21,172 nt of DNA from Ophiothrix spiculata (lineage: Eukaryota > Echinodermata > Ophiuroidea > Amphilepidida > Ophiotrichidae): assembly GCA_000969725.1 (NCBI GenBank), contig JXSR01S007541.1, one strand, 5' to 3'. The notes below the pieces were generated by a model. That model ran no database searches, had not been told where the DNA came from, and worked only from the letters and a program-made list of their open reading frames with translations. Position 1 is the stretch's first letter. Every line of letters starts with the position of its first letter. Made by a program: the position numbers and the translations under genes. This document shows, one piece after another, positions 9,044 to 18,470 of the stretch.

Positions 9044-9800
9044 TGTTCGAGATCAAATGGGGTTACAGAGGTCAAATAAAAAAGGTCAATTTTTCAACTT
9101 TGTCCGATTTTGACGTTTGAGGTGTCAAATTGTTCGTCTTGAACCAACTATCAAAAGTGTCCATGGTGACCCCGTCGCCTGACCCTTCCTTGGGAGTCAA
9201 AGGTCAAAAGAAAGGTCAATGGAAAGGTCAAATTTTCAACTTTGTCCGATTTCGACGTTTGAGGTGTCAAATTGTTTGTCTTAGAACAACGATCAAAAGT
9301 GTCAATAATGACCTTGTCGTCCGACCCTTCCTTGGGGGTCAAAGGTCAAAAGAAAGGTCAAATTTTGAACTTTGTCCGATTTCAAAGATTAATATGTCAA
9401 ATTGTTTGTATTGGATCAGCGATCAAAAGTGTCAATGGTGACCCCGTCGTCCGACCCTTCCTTGGGGGTCAAAGGTCAATGGAAAGGTCAAATTAACAAC
9501 TTTGTCCGATTTCAAAGGTTAAGGTGTCAAATTGTTCGTCTTGGTACAGCGATTAAAAGTGTCCATGGTGACCCCGTCGTCTGACCTTTCTCTAGGGGTC
9601 CAAGGTCAAAAGAAAGGTCAAATTTTGAACTTTGTTTGATTTCAAAGGTTAAGGTGTCAAATTGTTCGCATTGGACTAGCGATCAAAAGTGTCAATGGTG
9701 ACCCTGTCGCCCAACCTTTCCCTTGGTATCAAAGGTTAAAAGAAAGGTCAAATTTTCAGCTTTGTTTGTTCGATTTCAAAGATCAAGGTGTTACTTCACA
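9044..9800. repeat. Tandem array of 130-142-bp units
   Basis: The anchor GGTGTCAAATTGTT recurs near 9121, 9263, 9393 (variant), 9523 and 9653, and a degenerate GGTGTTAC occurs at 9787. Spacings are about 142, 130, 130, 130 and 134 bp. Each unit also holds ATCAAAAGTGTC, GGTGACC, CGACCCTTCCTTGG, one or two AAAGGTCAA motifs and CTTTGTCCGATTTC. The last unit is the most diverged. Confidence 0.9.
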
Positions 9801-9860
9801 TTTAAACCAAAAAAAAAAGGCAATCAATCGGCAGGGTTCGTGTCACTTTCAGTGACACTG

Positions 9861-10240
9861 TCATTTCTCGTTTATATTGTTATTAATAAATAAACAAGCA
9901 AAAACAATTACCAGTATATGCAATTTTCTTGATAAGCATATAATTTTTAAGGGTGCTGTTAACATTTGTTTTGACCAAAAAATGATAACCAAATGACTTT
10001 TGCATTCAATTTGAATTTTATTTCAGCAATGAAATGATACTTACATCTGAAAATATTATAATTAGACATGCAAATACAGTATAAAAAGTATAGCAATTTA
10101 TACACAAGCACGACAAATAATTTTTTACATTTTGCTGGTTGTTGGTTATTTTGATTTGTACCATTAGGAATATGAGTAAACGTTTAAGTTGAATTAATGA
10201 GCAAAAGCACTTAGGGGAATACCCATAATTTATTTTGTTT
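9861..10240. other. Unassigned AT-rich sequence
   Basis: It lies between the tandem-repeat element and the shared sequence that precedes unit B. No gene or repeat structure was recognised. Confidence 0.5.
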
Positions 10241-10249
10241 TTGCAAATA

Positions 10250-10800
10250 TGCGTATTTAAAAAAGGAACAAAAGTAAAATAAGTTTTTGAAAACAGTTGA
10301 TCGCTTACTCAATAATTCATCACATTCACTTATTTGTATTGATACTACATCACTTTCACTTATATGTATTGATTTTTTTATATTCTCGTAAGAAACATGT
10401 TAATTTTTGGTTAAAGCCGTGTACAAGTTTTAGTTTTTAAATGCCGTGGTCACGTATTAATGATTATTTGATTTCAACATGCAATCTTAACACAAATAAA
10501 TAGTAAAAACAGATATATGTCAGCCCACTTTAAACATGTCGACTATCAATTTGTTACACTGGAGCCTCACAATAGTGCTATACCCGACACAAAAATGTAA
10601 ACTACTCTTCATACATCGATTGTGCTAACTTGAAATATAACACCACTTCGATTCGTCTTGGTCGTTTTGAAAAAAAAAAAACATAAATGAGTGGTCAGTG
10701 TAAAGCGTATCGTGAATACTTTTATAATATAATCTGTTTATGTATCTAATAAGATTTGGTCTTTTGCTTGCAGCAACAGAACTATAAATGTTAGTGGAAT
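10250..10800. repeat. Shared block 10 (A/B junction copy)
   Basis: It matches 16205-16602. Clear anchors are AACAAAAGTAAAATA, then AATAGTGCTATACCCGACAC, AAACTACTCTTCATACAT, TTGAAATATAACACCACTTC, AAAGCGTATCG and TGCAGCAACAGAA. It is a diagnostic landmark of the tandem period. Confidence 0.85.
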
Positions 10801-11164
10801 GCATATGTTATGCAACATCCACATATTCAGTTGTAATTGTTCAAAACAATATTAACGAGGTAGAAGAACAACATTTTTAACGTTTTTTAACAAATAGTTC
10901 CTAAATGGCCAAAAAGATGTTTATAATATGAAAATATTGCACATGTACATTTATGATACTTTCAAAACAGGTAATGCAGGCATCAAGATATTTTGTGGGT
11001 AATAATGAGCATTATCACATGCTAACATCGGCATTTAAATAAACAACAACATTACTTTATAATTGATTGAAAAAATTCAAGCATTTTTTCCTACATCAAT
11101 TCTAAGAACAGATTCGCCTAGTGAATGATAGCGTAATGTATGGATATTACAAAATTATACAACT

Positions 11165-11335
11165 TAAGGCAGTAGAAAAAGATAATGAAATAATATTTCG
11201 AAGACACTGATACCATTTGCCATGCCGTAAAGTAAGTAGCGAAATCTTCAGAATTCAGTTTTGCCTTTAAAAGATAAATAATATTATTTGGGGTTCAGGT
11301 GCATGTGATTCTTAGGTAGAATACAATAATAACAT
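11165..11335. repeat. Shared block 1, copy B
   Basis: AAAAAGATAATGAAATAATATT with TTCGAAGACA, then TTTTGCCTTTAAAAGATAAAT and GGTTCAGGTGCATGTGATTC. It is closest to the C copy, sharing TAGAATACAATAA. Confidence 0.8.
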
Positions 11336-11375
11336 AACAATTATGTACAATGATTTTAAATAGTTTCGAGGTTAA

Positions 11376-11570
11376 ATAATAACGTCCCTGGAATCACTTT
11401 CGTAATACTTAGCGTATGATCAACGCGAGATGAATGTTAACAATTTAAGAATGATTTTGCAACCCGATATGGATCTGTTTCAATTTTTATTTAACTTCAA
11501 ATCTCTTACGATCATGTATCTCTAAAAAAAAAGACAAGCCGTTAACTTAAGAAATCGTTAAAGAAAATAT
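11376..11570. repeat. Shared block 1b, copy B
   Basis: TTAAATAATAACGTCCCTG and CCCGATATGGATCTGTTTCA match 17965-18190 in unit C almost exactly at these anchors. The unit A counterpart (840-975) is weak. Confidence 0.8.
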
Positions 11571-11619
11571 AAGCAATACGAAAAGAAAATTAATGAAATA
11601 TTTTATTGTCGTGCATAGG

Positions 11620-11800
11620 CATACTAACTTGAAATGTCCTGTTTCAAATGTACAAAGGTTCCTCGCAGATCAGAGGTGCCCCTTGTCTATTTTGCACTGG
11701 ATTGTTTTAACAAAATGCTGACAGGATTTGTCGGTATTGGATGTACACTTTATCATATCTATAACAAAATTCAGAGTGGACGGAAGCGCTGAATTTTGCT
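11620..11800. repeat. Shared block 2, copy B
   Basis: GCATACTAACTTGAAATGTCC, GATCAGAGGTGCCCC, CAAAATGCTGACAGG and CAGAGTGGACGGAAG parallel 18250-18470 and 1110-1265. Confidence 0.8.
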
Positions 11801-12139
11801 AGAGGAATACAAGGTTCAGAATTCGGAAACAGGTTACCGTCACTAAGAGTAAATATAACATCGAACGTTTCTGATTGTTCTAAGGAAATTTGATTTTTGA
11901 GATGATATATATGTAAAGATTGGAAAGAATAAGGTCATCGAAATAATGATATTTAACGGAAATGGGCTGGGTAAAATCAAATCTAACTTTTACCTCAGGT
12001 AAAAACACCGCGATGGTTACACACATTTTACTCCAGAAAGTGAAGGGCATATATGTAAACTTGTTTTTACAAACAACTGATTAATAATTGATCAACGCCA
12101 CAAGGATTTCAAGTCAATTACTCAAAAGAAAATGGCTAG

Positions 12140-12503
12140 CCCCGAGGGGACTGCTCAAAATGGCAAAAAACAGGTCTTTGACTGTGAAGATGGGTGATGG
12201 GTTATGTTATGCAGTTTGCACTGACATTTACGATTTCCTGATGAACTTCAGGCACCGAAATAAGAATACGTGTTTTTCCGTGACAGTTTAGGCTACGTTG
12301 GATGATAGAGTCTAGCATAAATGAGCAATACGAAACCACGGAAAAGAAAATAGGAAGTAATTTAGTGTGGGACTTATAGGAAACAATAGGGGCATTAGGT
12401 GTAGATGGTGTCAAAAAACTAGGTCAATGGGTGTCAGCTAAGCGTTAAGGGGTCTATATTGGTTGGTAGTCATTACCTATGCACATATGGAAGTGCCCCC
12501 GGG
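12140..12503 (-). mobile_element. Reverse-oriented relative of the 1955-2442 hAT-like element
   Basis: Read on the minus strand from 12503, it begins CCCGGGGGCACTTCCATATG and continues to ATAGACCCCTTAA, then ACACCCATTGACC. These parallel CCGGGGGGCACTCCCATAT, ATAGACCCCTTTT and TCACCCAATGACC of the element at 1955. The other end, CCCCGAGGGGACTGCTCAAAA at 12140, resembles that element's right terminus. No intact 8-bp target duplication is visible. The element interrupts shared block 3 and sits at the edge of the region where unit B has lost blocks 4 and 5. Open frames inside (near 12088-12414) are incidental. Confidence 0.65.
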
Positions 12504-12509
12504 CCATTA

Positions 12510-13545
12510 TATTATGAGCCAGAGTATTCAAACAGAGAAATGCATACGACATAAAAGAAAATGGTGCCAGGGCCTGGAAAATTGCATATGTTATCTGGTT
12601 ACTGTAAAAATCAAGTACAAAGACTCTGAACATCATAGAACTAGTGATAAAAGATACTTATCATCAAACGACATGCCTCATTAAACCAAAACAGATCGAA
12701 AATAGTATAGGTCTAATTTAAGATTTTTATTTTGCAGCATATCAGAAATCACGTAAAATGATAGTGATGATATATACCACAGCGATATTATAATCTGCTG
12801 TTAGTAAATTTAGATACTTGCTTTTTTAAATGCACAAAATTAATTCTGAGATCAAATTTCCTCTGAAAGTCTTGTTTAGGATATTAACTCAACTCACTAC
12901 TCAAATTACTTATTTTAAGGTATACCGTATATAAATACTATGCATGCAGACATGGTAAATTAATTTTAAAATGTTTGTACATATTTTGTTTAAACATTGT
13001 ATTTGGCATAGCACGTTCATTGATAATGTAATGAAGCATGCAAAAGTCTTAAAACACATTTGTACACAATAAATATAAAAGAAAGGTGTGTGTAAACGAT
13101 GGTGCTGTTCGTTTAGAATTTACATCACGTCCTGCCGTGTGGGTTAATATCAATACCCACCAGTTTTCTCAGTTACACTGTTATGGAGATTTGGCTAATT
13201 TTTTTGGCAACAACAACTTTTAAAGAAAATGTTTAATTGAAACTACAGAATGGTATGGTACATTTAATTCCACGTAGGATTAGCAAAAGGACGTGACTCA
13301 ATTTTATTCCTGAGGTGACAACTGTTACAATAATACTTCCATGTCTTTAACATTTGTCTGAGAGTAACCATCTACCAAAAAAGTAAGAATGTATGTTCAA
13401 AACTGTTGCAGGTTACTTAAAATTGCATTTCATGTGGACTAGGTTTTCATGTCAATGTTTTGTATGGCACTTTGTTTCTAATCTAATTTCTATAGTTTTA
13501 ACTTCCACTGACTTGTTTTAATATCTGTTTCGTTCAGTTATAAGG
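12510..13545. other. Unassigned sequence in unit B
   Basis: It occupies the place where A has blocks 4 and 5, but those are not recognisable here. Only uncertain similarity to A sequence near 5890-5960 was noted around 13325-13350. No gene or element was recognised. Confidence 0.5.
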
Positions 13546-13549
13546 TTAA

Positions 13550-13840
13550 ATATTTTATTTTTCTTTCTGCACGTACACTTTTGAAGATTTTTTTTTTAAA
13601 TTGACAATACTTAATAAGACTAAACACTTAATTCAATAAACATGGTAAATTTATTGCAATTAACAGTAACAACAAAGTATTTAATAAATGGCCACGAAAG
13701 ATAACTCAAGCAAGATAATAATAATAACAATTCCACTATTAAGGTGTTGTTTTTGGAATCATAGATCCCACCCAACTATTATGTTAACTTGTAATAAGAA
13801 CTCAAATTCTTAACTTGTTCATTTACTTAGATGCGCTTTT
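13550..13840. repeat. Shared block 6, copy B
   Basis: Counterpart of 5940-6240. It carries a short ATA/AAT run near 13717-13729 that is not seen in the A copy. Confidence 0.75.
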
Positions 13841-13949
13841 TTCAATGCAATAGCTCTGGAGATCAACGAAAAACCCAATTAAATGTATGTTGACTGTTTT
13901 ATCGAGCGATGTGTTTCGTCAAGTTTCAAGGGAGATTTGATGCCAAAAA

Positions 13950-14100
13950 TGACTGCATAGTTATAATCAATATACTTATCGCATTTGCCGAAAGCGTCTG
14001 TGTTTTCTATCATACTCAATAATACATTTATTCACAAAGGAATTATACACTTCTGAATCAGCACTCGGACCAATGCTTCATTCTCTCGGTAAAGTAACAT
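13950..14100. repeat. Shared block 7, copy B
   Basis: Counterpart of 6340-6500, sharing TAGTTATAATCAATATACTT and GCATTTGCCGAAAGCGTCTG. Confidence 0.85.
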
Positions 14101-14454
14101 CCTAAAAGATAAATTCTAAAACAATTGTACCCTGCACATCTATTGAATGTCTGGGATTACCTACATTTAATATTTGGTCTGAAAGATAATATTTGAAAAA
14201 TGTGGTGGTTTTTTATTTAATTTTACAATTTTTTCATTTATTCTAATCAGTCGAAGTCTCTTATACATTGTAAATACTATCAAACATTTAAATGAAACAC
14301 TGGTGCAGTAGGAATATTATTCCTCTGTTCTTATTGTTTTAGAGTATAGTATAGGCTAACAATTCTCTCGCAACATAAGTTTAATGCTTTTGGAAGTGTC
14401 CGTGACATTTACCATGGAATCACCCTTTATAACAATTACGTTTCATTTCCTGAT

Positions 14455-14870
14455 CAAGATACAAAAATTGGTATTTTATCCAGTATTGTCATTGACTTTC
14501 TATACTTCGTACTGAATTATTTTGTATGACTTCATAAAATCAATATAAACTAAAGACCAAAAATACGTGATTTGCACTATTTTCTTAACAGAACTTTTTG
14601 TTATGTGTATCACATATTATGTAAAAGGATTTACTAAGTTTTTCATTGTTTATTGGTAACAAATATCTAGTAAATTATCTTGGCTTTTCCAGATAAGGCA
14701 AAATAGTATTTTATCCAAAGCCTTTCATTGATTTTTATTGAATTATTTCGTACCAAATTGTATGACTTTAAAAAGTAATATAAACTGAGGTCCCAGGATA
14801 CACCACGAGTTATGCACTTGTGATAAAATATTCCAAGATCTTAATACTCACTAGAGAATAAGGCTTGTAT
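14455..14870. repeat. Local direct duplication of shared block 8 in unit B
   Basis: 14455-14575 and 14690-14810 resemble each other: GGTATTTTATCCAGTATTGTCATTGA versus AGTATTTTATCCAAAGCCTTTCATTGA, then ATTTTGTATGACTT versus AATTGTATGACTTT, then AATATAAACT. Unit A has one copy (7060-7170). The second B copy continues into the ACCACGAGTTATGCACTTG core; the first does not. Confidence 0.7.
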
Positions 14871-15150
14871 TATGCTTCGGTATACTCTACGGGACGCATA
14901 ATGATAACCCGTGAATATAGTATGTTTATCATCATACTTTTTAAATGGCTAAAGAATACTGTTAATTTTGAATATAAAAAGGACATCTGATGCAAACTTT
15001 GATCTTGTTTAGAAGTAATTCAAACAAAGTATTGCAAGTAAATGGGTCGAATCGTTTTAACTTACGAGGCAAGACACTTTTTATGTCAAAATATTATTTA
15101 ATTATATGCAGATAATTCTGTTAAAGAAACAGGTAGAGAGATTGTTAATA

Positions 15151-15303
15151 TGTGTCCCGCCGCGGCAAAAGGGTGCAGTTGTCGGCTCCTACATGTTGCT
15201 CATTGTAGCATATCTGATGCATACAAATAGCATACATCAGATATGCTACAAGGAGCAACATGTACGAGCCGACAACTGCAACCTTTTACCGCGGCGGTCC
15301 ACA
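15151..15303. mobile_element. 153-bp palindromic MITE, copy 2
   Basis: It has the same length, orientation and architecture as 1326-1478. The ends are TGTGTCCCGCCGCGG and CCGCGGCGGTCCACA, with TA on each side (15149-15150 and 15304-15305). The centre ACAAATA is the same. The two copies differ at only a scatter of positions, far fewer than the surrounding duplicated blocks. Unit A has no element at the equivalent point before block 9, so the two insertions are independent. Confidence 0.85.
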
Positions 15304-15314
15304 TATTGTATCCA

Positions 15315-15900
15315 AAATGTGATAACGGACCTGTCACAGAAAGAACGATATTTTCCCGCCAAAATTCACATGAAACCAGTCATAACAAATGATGACAGGT
15401 GTTTCTCATTATGTCAGTATTTTTCCCAGGGGGGTTCTCACATTAGGTTGATATACGCGTATGTGCCACGGTTTTGGGGTATAATTTTGCCATATTTGTT
15501 ATATCGATGGGTGGGATTTGTCACTGACCTAATGCGCATAAAATGGAAAAATTGGGTGTTTTGGGGGGAAATTGTCTTAAAAAGCACCCAATTTGGCCAA
15601 ATTGGGTGTTTTTTGCGAAAAAATGGTATGGGGGAAGGGTTGCAAAATTGCCTTTTTTTAGGTATAGAGAACGGTCCTTATCACGAAGTCTGCGTGGCAC
15701 AACCCCGTACATTTTTTTTGAGAACCCCCCGGGTTTTTTTTACAGTAAGTTATAAGAAATAAACATAAATGCGGCATCCCATTACATTCACGTGTCAAAT
15801 ATAATATTGTTATTCACTTTGAATAAAAGTTACAATGTCTTAACTGGTTTGGAAATGCTTTCATTATAAGATCATTCTGGACAATATCATATAACCTCAA
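15315..15900. repeat. Shared block 9, copy B (interrupted)
   Basis: Counterpart of 7640-7880. It is split by the element at 15425-15733 between GTCAGTATTTTT and ACAGTAAG. Confidence 0.85.
15425..15733. mobile_element. Non-autonomous DNA transposon with CCCAGGGGGGTTCTCA ends
   Basis: The left end CCCAGGGGGGTTCTCA pairs with TGAGAACCCCCCGGG at the right with one extra base. A subterminal TATGTGCCACGG pairs approximately with GCGTGGCACAACC. Unit A shows the empty site near 7728 (GTCAATATTTTCACTGTAAG). T-rich DNA on both sides hides any target duplication; an 8-bp T-rich one is possible. The interior contains the perfect 24-bp palindrome at 15585-15608. GC-rich CAGGGG-type ends suggest a hAT relative, but this is inference. 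A 218-codon open frame that spans this element, the neighbouring MITE and shared block 9 is not a gene. Confidence 0.75.
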
Positions 15901-16190
15901 TGTAGTTTGTATGTATATTTTTTCAATAGTAAACTAGGGTTTTTCTTTCAAGATTGCGAATCTTTCTAAAATATAGTGAGCACTAATTCTTCAATTTCTT
16001 ACACAGAATTCTTATCCACAATTTACTTATCTGTTTCCCACATGCTTACAAAAGGTAACCGAGGAAACCTGGTGGTTCAAAAGCACTTTTCCAATGTTTG
16101 GTCAACGTGGACCCCCACCCCTCTTGACCGCCAAAGGGACTTATAGAAAACATGAGCTTTTTAGAGAAACACCCCAGATTCCTTTTGTGC
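15901..16190. other. Unassigned sequence at the end of unit B
   Basis: Faint similarity to 7880-7960 is possible. A short GC-richer stretch at about 16105-16140 stands out, but it has no recognised identity. Confidence 0.5.
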
Positions 16191-16204
16191 AATTATCATG
16201 TTCT

Positions 16205-16602
16205 AAACAAAATGTGAACAAAAGTAAAATACATTTTGAAAATGGGTTAAAACTGATATATGAATATTTAGTTGAAACGTGTATAAATGTTTGTTTTGAA
16301 CTGCCGTGTTGCACCTCAAAATTTCATTTAATTTCACAATGCAATTTCCAAGAAAATTAATAAATACTAGTATAAGTATATTCATAAATAGTGCTATACC
16401 CGACACAAAAATTGTAAACTACTCTTCATACATTGATTGTGCTATCTTGAAATATAACACCACTTCGTGTTTTCGTGTTTGTCGTTTGGACAAAAAATAA
16501 ATGAAATGGTCAGCTTATAAAGCGTATCGCGTCTAGCTTTATATAATGCCACCTGTCTATGAAACTAATAAAATTCGTTCCGTTTCCTGCAGCAACAGAA
16601 AT
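16205..16602. repeat. Shared block 10 (B/C junction copy)
   Basis: Counterpart of 10250-10800, with AATAGTGCTATACCCGACAC at about 16387. It ends in TGCAGCAACAGAAA, where a MITE has inserted. Confidence 0.85.
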
Positions 16603-16603
16603 A

Positions 16604-17030
16604 TATGTGACCGTCTAGCCCGTATGAGCATTAAATGCCAGAAACTTGATTTTGCGCTACAGGTGAAAATACATGTCAAGGACATAATTTGCCGAAATTA
16701 ATTTTTGACAGATTCACAATCCTAGTGCTTACTACAAAATACCAGCAAAATTTCATTTCAAGAAAATCATAGGAAATGTGAAATAAATTGGCATATTCTT
16801 TAGACGATCAACAGAAAATATAGGGCTTACTAATCTTTGAACGCGTTTATCTCAGTTATACATTTTACTCCCTGACAACCTTTGACGGACCATAACTTAA
16901 CTTTTGGATATCGTGTGAAGTTCATTAAGGTGTCATTTTAATCCTTAAAGCATGGTCTTTACAAATAATTAAAAAAGTGAAAATGATAAGAGCTGGCATT
17001 TACTGCTGTTTGGGGGTGGACGGTCACATA
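16604..17030. mobile_element. TA-flanked MITE with TATGTGACCGTC ends (mariner-like)
   Basis: The termini are TATGTGACCGTC and GACGGTCACATA, flanked by TA (16602-16603 and 17031-17032). Unit B shows the empty site: CAACAGAACTATAAATGTTAG at about 10775 corresponds to CAACAGAAATA and then TATTAAAATGTTAC on the two sides of the C insertion. TA duplication fits the Tc1/mariner superfamily. There is no transposase frame, so it would depend on a helper. At 427 bp it is within MITE size. Confidence 0.85.
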
Positions 17031-17233
17031 TATTAAAATGTTACAAATATGTAACATGTGGTTGCCTATAGAAGAAATCTAGAACAAGATACGGTACATA
17101 TGATAGAAAATTAAGCAACGTCCCAATTGGTTCATTTCTTCAATTGAAATAGATGTATATAAAAGGACCAGCATTTTAATGTTTAAAAAATGGTACCTAA
17201 AAGGGCTAAGAGAGCTGTTTCAAAACGTAAACA

Positions 17234-17690
17234 TATGTGACCGTTCATTCCGAAAAAAGGCAAGATAAAACATGCAGTAAACTTAAGGTGTAATTCATGA
17301 TTATGATAGGATGAAAACCTCACCTCATTTCAAGCTAACTGAAAAGAGATTATTTATTAGAAAATAGTAATTAGAAAATGACATAATTTCTCACTTTTCT
17401 CAAATATGCAATCTCATTTGAAAGAATGACTTGGGGATTGTAACATATACCAGTCACTGATTCTTACCAGCTGTAAAACTCAATTTTAATTTAGGTGACC
17501 TTGAGAATGAAAAGTGGATCATGAATTGCCCCTTTAATTTGGCGTTACAGGTGAAAATCGAGGTCGAAATGTGCTGAAATCGGTGTTTTTGACAGATTCA
17601 TAATCCTTTTCTTTACTTCTAACACCAGCAAAGTTTCATTTTAAGAAAGTGATCGGAAATATGAAATATTTATCTATATTTCATAGCTTT
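17234..17690. mobile_element. Truncated relative of the TATGTGACCG MITE
   Basis: It begins TATGTGACCGTTCATTCCG, like the element at 16604, but no matching right terminus is found. 17540-17690 repeats 16654-16815 in direct orientation: GCG(T/C)TACAGGTGAAAAT, TTTTTGACAGATTCA(T/C)AATCC and ACACCAGCAAAGTTTCATTT versus ATACCAGCAAAATTTCATTT. It seems to be a related insertion that lost its far end by deletion. Confidence 0.65.
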
Positions 17691-17711
17691 CAGCAGAGCA
17701 GTCTGACATTA

Positions 17712-17885
17712 ATGAGAGAAAAAGATAACGAAATGACATTTCGAAGACGGAGATACCATTTTGTCATATCACCGCCAAAATAGAATTCATTTTTGCCGTT
17801 ACATGATAAATAGTAAACATGTATAATTAGGGGAGGGGTACAGGTGCATTTGATTCAAAGATAGAATACAATAAGTTCATAAGAA
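17712..17885. repeat. Shared block 1, copy C
   Basis: GAGAGAAAAAGATAACGAAAT with TTTCGAAGACGG, then a GGTACAGGTGCATTTGATTC match to units A and B, ending TAGAATACAATAAG. Confidence 0.8.
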
Positions 17886-17964
17886 ACAATATACGGTTAT
17901 TGGTGTTTATTTTATTTCCTATCAACTTTGGCATTTATTATGATTCTGGCATTTATTATGATTT

Positions 17965-18190
17965 AAGAAACTGTTGAGATTAAATAATAACGTCCCTGAA
18001 CGCATTTTCGTGATACCGACCGTGCTTATCAACTAGGTATGAAAACAAAAACACATTGAGATTTTTGAAACCTGATATGGATCTATTTCACCTATTCTTA
18101 ACTTTAAATCTCGTTTAAAATTATTTTATCTATGGAACTTTGAAATAACAAAAGGTCAGCCATTAATGTAAGGAAAGATTTAAAATTCCA
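17965..18190. repeat. Shared block 1b, copy C
   Basis: TTAAATAATAACGTCCCTGA and CCTGATATGGATCTATTTCA parallel 11376-11570. Confidence 0.8.
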
Positions 18191-18249
18191 ATACTTTCGA
18201 AATTACAGCATTCTGAAAGGACATATGTGACAAAAATATTTTGCTTTCT

Positions 18250-18470
18250 TGCCAAGACATACTACCTTCAAATTTCCTATTTTAAATGCACTCAAAATGC
18301 TTGCGGATCAGAGGTCACCCTGGCTTATTTTTTTTATTGTTTTAGATATAAAACCAGAAAAATGAGATTTTCTAACACTTACTTGGTTGATTTTGCAAAA
18401 TGCTGACGGGAAATAATGGCTGTATTTCATTTAACTTAAGGGTCTTCAGAGTAGACGGAAACACTACCAG
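18250..18470. repeat. Shared block 2, copy C
   Basis: GACATACTACCTTCAAATTTCC, GATCAGAGGT, TTTGCAAAATGCTGACGG and AGAGTAGACGGAAACACTAC parallel units A and B. The A copy is closest at the last motif. Confidence 0.8.

Larger units (their letters stand above)
8696..9860. mobile_element. Tandem-repeat-bearing element with CCCTGCCGA/TCGGCAGGG ends
   Basis: The left edge holds a perfect 9-bp stem, CCCTGCCGA (8696-8704) and TCGGCAGGG (8710-8718). The right edge repeats TCGGCAGGG (9828-9836) and is followed by a perfect 8-bp stem, GTGTCACT/AGTGACAC (9840-9858). In order, between them lie a TTC-rich microsatellite, a unique stretch of about 250 bp and a tandem array of a 130-142-bp unit. This layout (conserved 5' part, microsatellite, tandem core, 3' hairpin) recalls the pearl or Helitron-like non-autonomous elements described in bivalves, but the class is inferred and the exact boundaries are uncertain. 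Open frames across it come from the repeat periodicity, not from genes. Confidence 0.65.
560..10560. repeat. Tandem segmental duplication, unit A
   Basis: This is the first and longest copy of a duplicated segment. In order, it shares blocks with units B and C at about 630-790, 840-975, 1110-1265, 1795-1920, 2480-2650, 4395-4830, 5940-6240, 6340-6500, 6560-6620, 7060-7250 and 7640-7880. All are in the same orientation and order as their partners. Its extra length relative to B is largely explained by six inserted elements and by blocks that B has lost. The blocks are separated by many small indels and carry stops in every frame, so the homology is not protein-driven. The left boundary is arbitrary because the window starts close to where the unit would begin. 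Confidence 0.85.
10561..16380. repeat. Tandem segmental duplication, unit B
   Basis: This is the second and most compact copy, about 5.8 kb long. Its blocks at 10555-10800, 11165-11335, 11376-11570, 11620-11800, 12020-12131, 13550-13840, 13950-14100, 14150-14215, 14690-14870 and 15315-15900 are colinear with A or C or both. Blocks 4 and 5 are missing between about 12500 and 13550. Three mobile elements are inserted (12140-12503, 15151-15303 and 15425-15733). There is no conserved coding frame. Confidence 0.85.

Noticed and set aside
9130..9584. Overlapping open frames with repeated PSLGVKGQ-like peptides
   Set aside because: The peptide repeats mirror the 130-bp DNA tandem array, and overlapping frames on both strands look equally repetitive. 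There is no start context or end that fits a gene.
10755..10800. Possible 3' splice site TTTTGCTTGCAG followed by CAACAGAA, conserved in unit C at about 16580-16600
   Set aside because: Stops follow at once in the shared sequence and no partner exon or donor is evident. Conservation is explained by the duplication.
12463..12684. 73-codon open frame starting in the hAT-like terminus
   Set aside because: It spans the transposon end and unassigned DNA, with no recognisable domain and no conserved counterpart.
15106..15762. 218-codon open frame on the plus strand
   Set aside because: It runs through a palindromic MITE, shared block 9 and an inserted transposon, which are unrelated pieces. The palindrome and low stop density explain it, and no protein motif is visible.
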